From Candidatus Rifleibacteriota bacterium (lineage in GTDB: Bacteria > Muiribacteriota > Ozemobacteria > Ozemobacterales > Ozemobacteraceae), in contig JADFZL010000025.1 of assembly GCA_015232575.1 (NCBI GenBank), forward strand, positions 28,996 to 92,995: DNA of 64,000 nt, written 5' to 3'. Positions 1-10,406 of this stretch are shown here, one piece after another; positions within the stretch are counted from its first letter, which is position 1, and each line of letters begins with the position of its first letter. The notes beneath the pieces were generated by a model that did not search any database, had not been told where the DNA came from, and worked only from the letters and a program-made list of their open reading frames with translations. The position numbers were made by a program, and so were the translations under genes.

Positions 1-808
1 ACAAAGCTTCGTTAACAAAAAGTTTTCTTTCCTGTGCAGCAATTTTCTTTTCAAATTCAACTGTGACATCCAAACCGTTAAATATTGAACAGTTCATCTC
101 AACTTCACTTTTAGAGGTCATTCCAACGCATACTGAATGAATATTCGAAATTGAAGAGATCCATTTCAGGGCTTCAGAAGCCTCGTGTCGAAGATGACCA
201 CCGCCCATGGGCTTCATTGCATAAATACCTTTACCTGATTTCACTGCCCTGGCAATATTACTCAGCATTTCATCGCGAGTTCCATCAATGTTTCCGATTC
301 CAGCCATGTTGATTATCGGATGAATGATATCTAACTCACTTATTGAAGACAGATACGCAGTAGTTTTCACCGAATGCGTGCTTGCTCCAACCGCTCTGAT
401 AACACCTTTTGCCTTTGCCGCAAGTAAAACATCAAATGCAGGTTTTCTCTGAATAAAAGCATTTTCATCTTTTACTGCATGCATAAGAAAAATATCTATG
501 ATATCAATATTCATGACTTTCCTGAATTCTTCAATTGCGCTCTCCATTAGTTGAGCTGTTCCGGCAATTGATTTTGTTGAAACGACGGGCTTTTCACCTT
601 TCCACTGTGATAAGGCCATGCTAACCTGATTATATGAGCCATACATCTGTGCGGTATCAATAAAGTTCACGTTTTTATCCAATGCAGCGAGAATAACTTC
701 TGCACCGGCTTCAGTTGACAAACCACGTTGAAATGGGCTCATGGTAAGGGTGCCTATGGCAAGACGTGAAACAGATATTCCAGTATTTCCAAGTTTTTTG
801 ATTTCCAT
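1..808 (-). CDS. Aldo/keto reductase, C-terminus cut by window edge
   Basis: The minus frame is open from an ATG at 808 to the window edge (269 codons visible). It begins with the family signature KKLGNTGISVSRLAIGT and carries the NADPH-dependent aldo/keto reductase tetrad: Asp51 and Tyr56 in FIDTAQMYG, Lys79 in VSTKS and His110 in FLMHAV. The enzyme should reduce a carbonyl with NAD(P)H on a TIM barrel in the cytoplasm; the substrate cannot be told. The MKPMGGGHL segment resembles the subgroup that ends in a 4Fe-4S domain, but that end lies outside the window. It is separated by 135 bp from the cyclase gene on the same strand. Confidence 0.85.
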   Translation of the reverse strand, partial: MEIKKLGNTGISVSRLAIGTLTMSPFQRGLSTEAGAEVILAALDKNVNFIDTAQMYGSYNQVSMALSQWKGEKPVVSTKSIAGTAQLMESAIEEFRKVMNIDIIDIFLMHAVKDENAFIQRKPAFDVLLAAKAKGVIRAVGASTHSVKTTAYLSSISELDIIHPIINMAGIGNIDGTRDEMLSNIARAVKSGKGIYAMKPMGGGHLRHEASEALKWISSISNIHSVCVGMTSKSEVEMNCSIFNGLDVTVEFEKKIAAQERKLFVNEAL

Positions 809-943
809 AAATGTTGTCCTTTATTGATACTGTTCGTTCTTAGTTTTGTTCTGTCCTCAATAAAAATACAGAGCAGAATGTGTTTTTGCAAGCAGATTTT
901 AAATATTGCGGAGAAACACATAAACATTGCTTTGCATTATGCA

Positions 944-3900
944 TTAAATGTTCAGTGAATATGCTGACACTGATTTGGTTTTGCCTTTTATGGGAGGAAG
1001 GTCAAGTTTTTCGAGTTTCTCCGATGCATCAAATAATGAAGAATTCACAAGCATTTTACGTGTTTCGGCTTCAAGAATAATATAACCGCCTGTTTTGCCA
1101 GAAGTTTTGCATGCAAGATCGCAGAGTCTTGAAGCCAGATTAACTGTATCTCCCAGGACAGTGTATTCGCTCCTCTGAAGTGAATTTCCAATGATTCCGG
1201 CAATAACAGGACCTGTAACAATTCCTATTCCGATGAAATCTGACATTCCAATCTCGGTTTCTTTTATTTTCCGGATCATTTCAACTGCGCTTTTTACAGC
1301 TGCAAGTGAAGCATCAGAGCCAGATGTAAATTTTGAATGATGAAATACTGCAAGAATCTTATCGCCGATAAATTTATCAATTTCCCCATTGTTATTTCTT
1401 ATAATACTGGACATACTTTCCAGGTACCTGTTCAGCAAAATAATTAACTCACCTGGTGGAACAGTGGAAAGTCTGTTTTTGAAACCAGACAAACCTGAAA
1501 ACAATACCGTAACCTCAAGATTTTCACCTTCACGTGCGTTTTTTTCAAGAACTTCGTTTCCGGCGACTTTCCGGACAGACTCTGATACGAATTTTTGAAG
1601 GCGGATTCGCTCATTAACACCTGTAAGCATGGTATTAAAAGCTTTTGAAAGATTTTGAAATTCACTCTGTTTAAAAGCTGGCAGCATGTTAGTGTAATTT
1701 TCATGCATGACTTCCCTCGCTGAATTAATTAGAAAAGAAATTGGCTCAAGAAAGTTCTTTGAAAAAGGTATTATAATTATTGAAAAAAGCAGGAAAATAG
1801 AAACAAGAAACACTCTTGAGATAAATAATTCAGAATTAATATCTGAAAAGAATTCTGCAACAGGAATATTCTGATAAAAAACTAAATTCTTTATTATCGA
1901 GCTGTTTTGAATTGATTTAAAGCTTTCATTGTTTTCCTTTCCTTCAAATAAAGAAAAAGAAGTATCGCTCAAAGCCGTTATTTTCAACATAAAATAATCT
2001 GAAAAACTTGCCAATCCCTCAACACGATAAGATATTTGATTCCCTTTCAAATCAGGAAGATAAATACAAAAAGGATATTCGGGTTGAAACAAAAGTTTGT
2101 CTTTAAATAATATATGCGCAGGCATTCTTTTTGCATTATACCGTGACGTAAAGAGAGTTCTATATATCTCATCAATTCCAATTTCAGCAATTAAAACAAT
2201 TTGTGCAATAGTATTACTCTGTATATATCTATGGTAGAAGTATAATGTTTTATCACCAAGCATCGTCATTTCAATTATGTCTGTCAAAGAATAAAGAATC
2301 CTTGAGACGTCTTTTGGCAGAAGAACCAGGCAGAACAATTTATTGAATTCCTCTAATATATAGTTCTCAAAATCATTTGATCTAATCTTTCCTGATTTGA
2401 GTTTACGCTTATGCAACTGATCTTTGGAGAGTCTTTTGTTTTCAATGCAAAGAGCTGATACAGAAACGATTTTGTCAATAGTTTCAAGAAAGGAAAGAAT
2501 AAGACATTTTCTCCAGAATCTTTTTTCAGATAAAGTGAATCCATCTACAAGATTTATTACAAGATTTTCTGCTCCGCATACTATTGGATATCTGGAATTA
2601 ACCCCAATGTTCAGAAGCGAAGAATATAAATCTGTAATTAAAGATGTTGCTTTTGTGTTTGCAGTAGGGGAATCAGTATTATCAATGCTTGAAATAAAGC
2701 TCAGAAAGTTACTGTCGTCAAGCTTTTTATTGATAATTCCGCAATACCAGCCAAGATAAAGCTTGCTTTCGAGCTCAATTTGTTTGAAATCAATCAGCTG
2801 ATTTTTCTGAATAAACAATTTCGAAAGTGCCTTCTGTTCATAAAAATTATTTTCAATTGTAAGCCAGCAGAAAATCAGCATTAATAATAATACTGAAATA
2901 CAGGAAAACGATAATTTTGCTTTTAATGGAAAAAAGGTAAGTTTTCTGAATAATCCGCGCTGTATGAAGATCCAGAAACCTGAAGATAGCCACAGTATTC
3001 CAAAGATAACCAATAATAATTGAGAGAAGAATAATATATTCCCATATTGTTTTATTTTTTGTACAAGAACAAGAAGACAACCATTTTCAGAAGGAATTTC
3101 CCGGGCAACAAAAATCAAGTCACCTTTTTTTCCGCTGGAGTTTCCCTTTTGAATAACAGAATTTAATAATTCTTTATACTCTTCATTGGTCAGGAAATCA
3201 CTGGACGCGAAGAGTTTTGTTAATTCACTTCTGCTGTTTATTCCAATCAAAGCCGAATGAATAGAAATTCTTTCAAGGTTTTTGATCAGAATTTTTTTCC
3301 CTGTTTCAGGATTTATATCTTTTGGATCTGCAAAGAAAAAGAGAGCTGATTTCAAATGCTGGTTTGTCCTAAGAAGGTTCCAAAGATTTTCAGCTTCCGA
3401 AGTATTTTTCGTAGCAGCATTTTTTGAAAACATTGATATATCAAGAGGAATCCAGGTAAATAATTGAGGGCGATTCTCAAAAATAATCGGTTGCAGATTG
3501 CCTATTGATGATTGAATCAGTGGTTTGAAATCATCATTGGAAAAAAGCATTTTTGCTTCAGAATACATATCGCTCTCTTTAATCATGGAAGTAATTCTAT
3601 TTCTAAAAGCTGATTGAAAAGCAAAAAATATTTTTTGCATGCGGCTTTTACTTGCTTTTACATTGACTCCCCCAGATGCAACGGAGATATTTTCAATTGA
3701 GTTTTTTTCCAACCGGTCTAAATCTTCCAGCTTATTATTACTTTCCAAATAGTACCATCCGGAGTTTGGAAAATTTTTGCACAAACTACTCATGAAATTT
3801 TCAAGTTCGCGTTTTCTATTGCTTTCATCACACTCATTTAATTTCAAAGCAAGATCTTTCAGATTTTCATGCAGGAAAACAGAGATCTGAGTCTCTGGAT

Positions 3901-6900
3901 TAATTGATTTTTCAACTTTTTTTGAAACATCCTCAAGTAATTGCGTTGATGTGGAAACAAGTCTAATCTGCTCAAAATTCTTTATTGAATTCAGATAAGA
4001 AAAAATCAGAAATACTGGTATCGTCCATACGATGAAGCATAGAAAATAGTACAATGCCTTTCCGTTGGAAAAACGATTTTCATAAAAGTCACTTTTCTCT
4101 AATGAACTTATTACATTTGTCTGTTGAAATACCAGTTTTTCATCTTCTATCTTTTCGTCCACTTGAAAAGATGGAATGTCTCTGTTCGATAATTCCCATG
4201 CCAATTTGTGATCAGAAGTGTACAAGGGTAGAAAGGAAAAATTGCTGGAAATTGTTTTTTTTATTTCATCAGAACAGATAATATTAGTTTCAGTGGCATA
4301 TTTAGAAAGATTCTCGAGTTCAACGGCACTTTGCATTTTTTCACCAAGCACCGTCATGTCAAGTTTTACATTTTTATCACCTGTTATACCTGTAATAACT
4401 CTTCCAGATTCAATTCCAATTCCAATTTTGTATTCAAATAATCCGCATTTATTTCTTTTCGCATTAATTCTTTTAAGATTGTCCATCATTTCAAAAGCGG
4501 CATTTACAGCCTGAATCTGGGCGTTATTGTCGCTTTTTACCGGAAAAATTGCCTGTATTGCATCTCCAACATATCGTTCAATATCTCCGCCATGTTTATT
4601 TATTATTTCAGTCATTGCCTGAAAGTGAGTGTTCAAAAGAATAAACACATCTCTTGGATGATGCTTTTCTGAAATGGATGTGAAGCTGCGAATATCAGAA
4701 ACAAGCAGGACAGCGTCATTTTCGGTTGGTTCACATTCAAGATTTGAATTTAACCCGGAAACAACTTTCAAAACCTGATTTGATACAAAACGGCTCATAG
4801 TGCGTTTTTCTTTCAGCCAACATATCATCTGGTTTAGAATTATCGATGCTTCACCTAATTCGTCTCCCTGAGATTCGTTTAGAAATGAGTCCAGATTGTT
4901 ATCTGCGACTTTTTTCAGGCTGTTTATCATTTTTTGAATAGGCAGAGACATTTCATTGGATATTACTTTCAAAGTTGCCAAGGTAATTAATATCAGCATA
5001 ATCAGTCCACCCAGGCTTTTTTTCCTTTCAGACAGCAGATGTTTGTGCAGAAGATCGAGAGAAATTCCAGATACAATCAAATATCCCGGCATTTTTTCAC
5101 TGAAATACGTAACCCGCAGTTGATTATTTGATTCAATAGGAATTCCCCAGGGTTTTATCTGACTCTTCAGAATATCAATATCTTTTCTGCTTCCAGCCTG
5201 AGTTACTATTTCAAGATTATTTGTCTTGTTGAAGAACACCGAAAAAAATGGGTCCATTTTTCCAAGAGCTTTTCCGGAAATAATCAATTCAGATAAATTT
5301 GTACTGTACAATTCAGTATCTGAAATGGAATTTTCAGTTTCAAGAAAAAGATTTTGAACTGTTTTACTGAGAAAAGTGTTTTTATTTTCACCATATTTCC
5401 AAAATAAAATGGCAATATATGATAATTTCCCATCTTTATAAACACGGTTAAAATATCTTGAAAGGATGTTACTGCCTAAGTTGAAAGAATCAATTGAATC
5501 CGAAATGTGTGAAACGCTCCCTTTTATGTCAATCACTCCGGATCTTTTGTAACCTGAGACTTCATTTTCGAAAATATACTCTGAAATGCCTCTGTATGTT
5601 TCAACCAAAACGGATGCTATATCTTTTCTAACATGTTTACTAATCTCAATAATTTCATAGTCGTTAATCGGAATAAACATCATTCCAACAAAATCAGCGC
5701 CGAAATTATGCAAATCCTTCTGAATCTTTTCCTTGAATAACAATTCATCAGGTTTAGACTGACTGCATTTCTTCAGAATATTATTAATTTCATTTCCAGT
5801 TGTCAGATTGTGCAAATAGTGCCATATCTGTGTATCAATTCCTGTAACACTTGATTCAATCTTTTCATTTATTTTTTTCAGTTCACCCTGTAAATGATTT
5901 TTCAGGTTGTACGCTTTTGCTCTGTAAAGTTTTTCGCCGACACTCACAACTATGGTAAAAGGAATTAGTGCAAGCACAAGGAAGCTTATTGTCAGGACAG
6001 ATCCAATGTCCAAATGGAGAGAGAAATCTGTTGTCCTAAACAACAACAAATGCAGCAACCAGAACAGTATGATCAGCGGAATAAACATGTCCGCAATGTT
6101 TTTCAGCAATGACTTCTCAGGCTTGTCTGGAGTCTGTACAAGTATGCCCAGAGATCCAAATACTGGATCCATGGGCAATTGATACAACCATAAATCCGAA
6201 TCCGAAAACACTTTCTGAAAATCCGGAAAAGACAACGATCCAATTCTTTCCTGCTTCAGAGGGCAATTCATAATAAATCTTTCTGGCAACTTCTTCAGCC
6301 ATGGAATAATTGATGTTCTCTTTAATGACGGATGCACCCGGTAATCTGCTTTTTTATCAGTTCTGTCAGTCGGAAACTTTAATATTGCAGGTTTGCTTTT
6401 CTCTGTTGGAAAAATTATATTCCAGTTTGTAAACAGTGCATTAATAATGTTTTTATCAACATTCCTGGGAATCGGAAATAGAAGAAAATATACAGCAACA
6501 AGGCGTTTTCCGGAAAAGACAAAATTCCACGTCCCCACTGAAGCAGAATTCTCATAAAGACAGTAAAATGCCTGTCCAGCCTCTTCATAATTGAAAACTT
6601 CAGCTGATATTCCCTTGCCAAGGAGATTCTGATACTTTTTAAGAAAATAGGGATCGTCTAATTTTGACTCTTGATTGAAATATTTTTCAACGATTTCAGA
6701 AAACAGATCGCTGAAGAAATAGTTGTATTTTTTTTCAAAGCTTCTGGTTTTTAATAAAAAGGGTGTTGAATTTTGCTGAGAAAGATAGCCAGCCCATACT
6801 TTTGGTGCAGGAATATGTTTGATTCTTGTAGTGTTGAGAATATCGGTGAAGCGCTCTTCGAAGTCTGTCTGATCTTCAAAATAATTAGAGGGTGATCTGG

Positions 6901-7126
6901 CAATTTTTTGCCTGATAAGCCTTGAATATTCCTCACACCAGAATTCAAATCTTGTAACTTTTGAGAACTTCGAGGCAAATTGAGAGGCATTTTCTGCCCA
7001 ATCGGAATAAAGCTCTTTTTTTTGTATCGTTTCCAGTTCGACAGCATAATATTTCAGAATGAGAAATGGAGACAGTAAAAGAACAAGAAAGACTATCTGC
7101 AATAACAGTTTTTTAAAAAATTTCAT
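944..7126 (-). CDS. Tandem class III adenylate/guanylate cyclase, two HAMP-cyclase halves
   Basis: A 2060-residue membrane protein made of two similar halves. Each half reads: membrane helix, extracytoplasmic region, two close helices, a second extracytoplasmic region, a helix, HAMP, then a cyclase domain. Cyclase 1 (about 4720-4170) has both metal aspartates (LVSDIRSF, YVGDAIQAIF), but Gln and Glu replace the transition-state Asn and Arg (VLGEKMQSAVEL). Cyclase 2 (about 1510-960) has Gly for the first aspartate (LFSGLSGF) but keeps Lys in DKFIGD, Thr before VLGD, and Asn/Arg in VLGDTVNLASRL. The two therefore make one composite active site, probably producing cAMP (the Lys/Thr pair is typical of class IIIb). 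A TTG at 7150 is a possible upstream start; the ATG at 7126 opens directly into MKFFKKLLL and is preferred. Neither has a clear ribosome site. Confidence 0.9.
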   Translation of the reverse strand: MKFFKKLLLQIVFLVLLLSPFLILKYYAVELETIQKKELYSDWAENASQFASKFSKVTRFEFWCEEYSRLIRQKIARSPSNYFEDQTDFEERFTDILNTTRIKHIPAPKVWAGYLSQQNSTPFLLKTRSFEKKYNYFFSDLFSEIVEKYFNQESKLDDPYFLKKYQNLLGKGISAEVFNYEEAGQAFYCLYENSASVGTWNFVFSGKRLVAVYFLLFPIPRNVDKNIINALFTNWNIIFPTEKSKPAILKFPTDRTDKKADYRVHPSLKRTSIIPWLKKLPERFIMNCPLKQERIGSLSFPDFQKVFSDSDLWLYQLPMDPVFGSLGILVQTPDKPEKSLLKNIADMFIPLIILFWLLHLLLFRTTDFSLHLDIGSVLTISFLVLALIPFTIVVSVGEKLYRAKAYNLKNHLQGELKKINEKIESSVTGIDTQIWHYLHNLTTGNEINNILKKCSQSKPDELLFKEKIQKDLHNFGADFVGMMFIPINDYEIIEISKHVRKDIASVLVETYRGISEYIFENEVSGYKRSGVIDIKGSVSHISDSIDSFNLGSNILSRYFNRVYKDGKLSYIAILFWKYGENKNTFLSKTVQNLFLETENSISDTELYSTNLSELIISGKALGKMDPFFSVFFNKTNNLEIVTQAGSRKDIDILKSQIKPWGIPIESNNQLRVTYFSEKMPGYLIVSGISLDLLHKHLLSERKKSLGGLIMLILITLATLKVISNEMSLPIQKMINSLKKVADNNLDSFLNESQGDELGEASIILNQMICWLKEKRTMSRFVSNQVLKVVSGLNSNLECEPTENDAVLLVSDIRSFTSISEKHHPRDVFILLNTHFQAMTEIINKHGGDIERYVGDAIQAIFPVKSDNNAQIQAVNAAFEMMDNLKRINAKRNKCGLFEYKIGIGIESGRVITGITGDKNVKLDMTVLGEKMQSAVELENLSKYATETNIICSDEIKKTISSNFSFLPLYTSDHKLAWELSNRDIPSFQVDEKIEDEKLVFQQTNVISSLEKSDFYENRFSNGKALYYFLCFIVWTIPVFLIFSYLNSIKNFEQIRLVSTSTQLLEDVSKKVEKSINPETQISVFLHENLKDLALKLNECDESNRKRELENFMSSLCKNFPNSGWYYLESNNKLEDLDRLEKNSIENISVASGGVNVKASKSRMQKIFFAFQSAFRNRITSMIKESDMYSEAKMLFSNDDFKPLIQSSIGNLQPIIFENRPQLFTWIPLDISMFSKNAATKNTSEAENLWNLLRTNQHLKSALFFFADPKDINPETGKKILIKNLERISIHSALIGINSRSELTKLFASSDFLTNEEYKELLNSVIQKGNSSGKKGDLIFVAREIPSENGCLLVLVQKIKQYGNILFFSQLLLVIFGILWLSSGFWIFIQRGLFRKLTFFPLKAKLSFSCISVLLLMLIFCWLTIENNFYEQKALSKLFIQKNQLIDFKQIELESKLYLGWYCGIINKKLDDSNFLSFISSIDNTDSPTANTKATSLITDLYSSLLNIGVNSRYPIVCGAENLVINLVDGFTLSEKRFWRKCLILSFLETIDKIVSVSALCIENKRLSKDQLHKRKLKSGKIRSNDFENYILEEFNKLFCLVLLPKDVSRILYSLTDIIEMTMLGDKTLYFYHRYIQSNTIAQIVLIAEIGIDEIYRTLFTSRYNAKRMPAHILFKDKLLFQPEYPFCIYLPDLKGNQISYRVEGLASFSDYFMLKITALSDTSFSLFEGKENNESFKSIQNSSIIKNLVFYQNIPVAEFFSDINSELFISRVFLVSIFLLFSIIIIPFSKNFLEPISFLINSAREVMHENYTNMLPAFKQSEFQNLSKAFNTMLTGVNERIRLQKFVSESVRKVAGNEVLEKNAREGENLEVTVLFSGLSGFKNRLSTVPPGELIILLNRYLESMSSIIRNNNGEIDKFIGDKILAVFHHSKFTSGSDASLAAVKSAVEMIRKIKETEIGMSDFIGIGIVTGPVIAGIIGNSLQRSEYTVLGDTVNLASRLCDLACKTSGKTGGYIILEAETRKMLVNSSLFDASEKLEKLDLPPIKGKTKSVSAYSLNI

Positions 7127-7303
7127 AACCAGAATATTATCACAATTCAAGAATATGCTAGAGTGCTTTTTGTAGGCCCAAAAATTCGCAAATATGGCGC
7201 GAAAGCGATTTATGTATTAAACTAAGTTCTATTATTTCTACTTAATTATCTACTAAAATACGTTCTATTGCAAATTCTTTTTTGGAAACAATTAACCAAA
7301 TGT

Positions 7304-8083
7304 CTATTCGCCCTGAATCTGCCTGGCAAGAATTTCACTGGCGAACTGGATAAGAATCTTTTCGGAATTGATGTCGCCAAGATTCAGATTAAGCCAGCCA
7401 TTTTCCATTACAAGAGGCAATCGTTGAGTTGTTGAAGCTGATTTAACATCAGAATTTTTCGTCATTGCATTAGACAGAGCTCGACCAAGTGCACTTGATT
7501 TCAAAGGTTGGCTCAGGCAAAAGGTGTCTCCTTTTACGGAAAAGTTCTTAACGATATCAGTTATATTTATTCCGGGAGAATCATTTGTGGGAGTTGTACG
7601 AGCTGATTGCGAAGAAGCCGGAGATGATCCAAACAGGTTATCGAAAAATCCTGTAAGTGTCTTTTTAATGTTAACATCTTTAACATCTATTCCATTTGGA
7701 AGCTTACCAAGGAGAGACATACCTTGCGGGCTCAATTCTAATGCTTCTGGTACAACTTTTGTTGAAAGATTTGTGCCATTTTTCAGTGCGAGTGAAAAAT
7801 TAAGGGCATTTCCTTCCGGATTAAGATTTAATGCCTGAAGATCTGATCCAGTGGTTTTTATGGCCTTGTCTGCTGCGAATTTCATGAGTTCAGGGGAAAA
7901 TGAGACAATGTTTCTTGTTTTGTCGTATTTGATATACTTCTCAAGAAGAGTTTTTTTCAGCTGGTTTTTTATCATGTCTGTGACTTGTTTTGCCAGATCT
8001 TCTCCAGCGAAAATAGCTTCAGCATTACAATGACAGATCCCGAAAAAGAATAGCAGTGTGTATATTACTGAAACACCTTTCAT
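7304..8083 (-). CDS. Secreted protein of unknown function
   Basis: A 259-residue protein with a Sec-type leader (Lys2, then a hydrophobic core to about residue 19). AGGAGG lies 7 nt before the ATG. The mature part has no motif I recognise. It contains a Ser/Thr/Pro-rich linker (SSPASSQSARTTPTNDSP) at about residues 153-170, and repeated stretches of the kind seen in lipid-binding or LolA/DUF2993-like envelope proteins (alternating hydrophobic strands, FSVKGDTF), but the resemblance is too weak to name a family. It is transcribed toward the cyclase gene, 178 bp before that gene's start, with an inverted repeat in its upstream region. Confidence 0.75.
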   Translation of the reverse strand: MKGVSVIYTLLFFFGICHCNAEAIFAGEDLAKQVTDMIKNQLKKTLLEKYIKYDKTRNIVSFSPELMKFAADKAIKTTGSDLQALNLNPEGNALNFSLALKNGTNLSTKVVPEALELSPQGMSLLGKLPNGIDVKDVNIKKTLTGFFDNLFGSSPASSQSARTTPTNDSPGINITDIVKNFSVKGDTFCLSQPLKSSALGRALSNAMTKNSDVKSASTTQRLPLVMENGWLNLNLGDINSEKILIQFASEILARQIQGE

Positions 8084-8169
8084 CAGAAAATCCTCCTGGT
8101 TATTTCATTCTCACGAGTATTTTTTGCTTCCAAAAAAGAACATTGTTTTTCAAAAATTTTTGATCGGGT

Positions 8170-8222
8170 GAGCTTGTTGCACAATTTGCATATATGATTA
8201 AATACAATTGTGCAGCAGGCTC
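8170..8222. repeat. Imperfect hairpin in the 7304-8336 intergenic region
   Basis: The 17-nt arms at 8170-8186 and 8206-8222 are complementary apart from two T/C differences that would form G-U pairs in RNA. The flanks share the hexamer CGGGTG on both sides. It follows the lipoprotein gene on the minus strand, so it may end that transcript or lie in the leader of the next gene. It has no strong T-run. Confidence 0.5.
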
Positions 8223-8335
8223 GGGTGCGTTAAATAAATCAGGAGATTCGTCCGGAGCTTTTCAATGAATTTCTGTGTATTCTATTTCCATTACACATTG
8301 AATCATCCCGTTTATTCTGTTATGCAATTTCCTGT

Positions 8336-8608
8336 TCACTTCGAAGAAGTTGTATTGTCTTTGTTCTTAATATCAGAACCTGTTTTTTCGACTGCTTCCC
8401 CGATTTTTTCAATTGTTTCTCCTGTTTTTTTAGCAGCCCTTTTGGTGGCGTCTTCAAGCTTGTCTACCGCTCTATCCAGAGCTGCTCCGGCTTTTTCAGC
8501 AGGACCCGGGACCGGGCTTGGCTGAGCGGTGTTACATCCAACAGCAATAACAACTCCAGCAAGTGCAATAACGCAAAAAACCATTATAAAAATGATGTTG
8601 TTGGTCAT
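8336..8608 (-). CDS. Small lipoprotein with charged helical tail
   Basis: A 90-residue protein starting at the ATG at 8608, preceded by AAAGGAAA. A longer reading from 8680 adds 24 residues with no leader character, so the shorter start is chosen. Residues 1-24 form a leader ending in the lipobox-like AVGC; the Cys should be lipidated and the protein anchored in a membrane. After a Pro-rich spacer (PSPVPGP) the rest is an Ala/Lys/Glu/Asp-rich amphipathic helix (ALDRAVDKLEDATKRA), like many small envelope lipoproteins. The specific role is unknown. Confidence 0.7.
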   Translation of the reverse strand: MTNNIIFIMVFCVIALAGVVIAVGCNTAQPSPVPGPAEKAGAALDRAVDKLEDATKRAAKKTGETIEKIGEAVEKTGSDIKNKDNTTSSK

Positions 8609-8883
8609 TTTTGTTTTCCTTTGTACCAGTTTTGCCGTCACTGTTCTGCTCTGCTTTTTAGCATTACAATCATGCGGCATCTAATTATTACCACTTATCT
8701 GAGTAAGTAAAAATCCTCTGAGGTATCCATATAAATGATAAAAAGTTACTATAAATGGTACCTTTGACACTCAAATTCTATTATGCTAACATGAAGAGGA
8801 AAATTATACAGGCAAGAAATTAGATCAACATCTTAAGAGCTGGTATTACTGGAAATCGGCTGTGAAAGGATTGAGACGGAAAT

Positions 8884-10317
8884 ATGCAGACAGTAAATTT
8901 TTCTTATCAGGATGGAGGCCTCTTCCTGGGAATGGATCTGATGGCAGGTTTTCCCGCATGGGAAGAATGGTTGACAGACAATGTCGCTTTTCTCACATTG
9001 AAAGAGCCTTCGAACAAGAATTTTTCCGGAATTTTTACATCCTTCGCAACTGGAAATCAGTTATTGCAGGCGCCAATAGCCAGTGATGTACTTAATAAAC
9101 TTAATGAGATAAAGTTTTATTGCCTTTTTCCTGAACACATCGGTGAAAACTATTTGTGGGATGGAATGATGATCAAGAATGAGCCGATCGACATCTCAGG
9201 GAAAATCTGTGAAGGCATTACTCACGCGTTGAACGGTGATTTCGAAAATGCAATTCTGTCATACTGCGAAGCTTTAAAAGTTAATCCAAAACTTACAAGG
9301 GTCAACAATCTCAGGGGTTTGTGCTTCAGATTCATGGAACGTTATGAAGAAGCAGAAAAATCTTATGACATGGAAATAAATGTTTCTCCGACCAGTCCTG
9401 ACCCGTACGCAAATCTCGGAATAATGTACAAAAGGACCGGCAATCTCAAACTTGCCAGAACAATGTTCGAACGTGCACTGGAACGAGATTCATTTCACCT
9501 GAATTCTCTTCTTCACCTGGGAAGGCTCCTTCTGGATACCGATGAAAAATCCAGAATGCTTTCCTCTGTAAATTTCAGACTTTCAGCTCTATATTCTGAA
9601 ATAACAGCTGTTCAGGAGCACCTCCTTTCTTCATCACAAAAACATGAGCTGGCCATTATTGACTATATTCATAAAATTCGCGCTGAATCAGGACTTCTAT
9701 CTGATCCCGAGCTGTTGAAATTCTTGCGAAAATTGGAACTGTTTCGTCTGAATGGTGCATTCTTTGCATCCTTAAGAGGATTATCGCACATTCTGATAAA
9801 CAATTCCAGTAATGCTGTCATGAAAAATTTTCTGATAAATTTTTCGGCAAAGCGAATTATCTCAATTGAACGTAATATGCCCGATCATTTCAAAAGTCGA
9901 TTCAGCGAGCTGAGAATGAATCTTTTCAAGGATTATCCGGAATTATCAGGACCATTAAAAGACCCTTCTGCTGAGTTTTCATTTTCTCTGTCCCGACCTG
10001 AAGGACAACTTACTCCGGCAGAATTTGTGGAAATCTTTCTGGAAGAAATAATCAGAGATGGAAAAATCTCGAATTCCGAAAAGAAAGTTATTATTCGTCT
10101 GAAAAATACTTTCGGACTTGAAGAAAGAATGATTGATACTATTATGGAAAAAATCAGAGCAAATAGTTCCCGAAATGCTTTGTCAGAAACTATTTGCGAT
10201 CTCAATCCCACAAAACTTTACGACCGCCTGGTTGCAGCTGTTTCGCGTGACGGAAAAACTGAAGCTTCAGAAGAACGCCTTCTCAAGCTTGCTTCAGAAA
10301 TCCTTGGTCTTTCATAA
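8884..10317 (+). CDS. TPR protein with TerB-like C-terminal domain
   Basis: A 477-residue, probably cytoplasmic protein with no leader. Residues about 105-215 hold three TPR-type helical pairs (ALNGDFENAILSYCEALKVNP; YEEAEKSY; NLKLARTMFERALERD). The C-terminal 90 residues contain two short acidic-helix units, EIIRDGKISNSEKKVI and AVSRDGKTEASEERLL, that resemble the metal-binding start of TerB-like domains; that assignment is tentative. Residues 1-100 match nothing I know. It is the first gene of a four-gene operon and begins after a 275-bp gap opposite the divergent lipoprotein gene. Confidence 0.7.
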   Translation: MQTVNFSYQDGGLFLGMDLMAGFPAWEEWLTDNVAFLTLKEPSNKNFSGIFTSFATGNQLLQAPIASDVLNKLNEIKFYCLFPEHIGENYLWDGMMIKNEPIDISGKICEGITHALNGDFENAILSYCEALKVNPKLTRVNNLRGLCFRFMERYEEAEKSYDMEINVSPTSPDPYANLGIMYKRTGNLKLARTMFERALERDSFHLNSLLHLGRLLLDTDEKSRMLSSVNFRLSALYSEITAVQEHLLSSSQKHELAIIDYIHKIRAESGLLSDPELLKFLRKLELFRLNGAFFASLRGLSHILINNSSNAVMKNFLINFSAKRIISIERNMPDHFKSRFSELRMNLFKDYPELSGPLKDPSAEFSFSLSRPEGQLTPAEFVEIFLEEIIRDGKISNSEKKVIIRLKNTFGLEERMIDTIMEKIRANSSRNALSETICDLNPTKLYDRLVAAVSRDGKTEASEERLLKLASEILGLS

Positions 10318-10406
10318 TAAAAGCTAAGTATCGATACCAAAATTCTTTACTGGAAAATTCCGATATGATATCCTGTAATAGTATTCATCTAAATGGAGAC
10401 AAATTC

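Noticed and set aside
8265..8525. Plus-strand frame opposite the small lipoprotein
   Set aside because: It is the antisense of the lipoprotein's Ala/Lys-rich helix, giving a Ser/Ala/Val-rich shadow.
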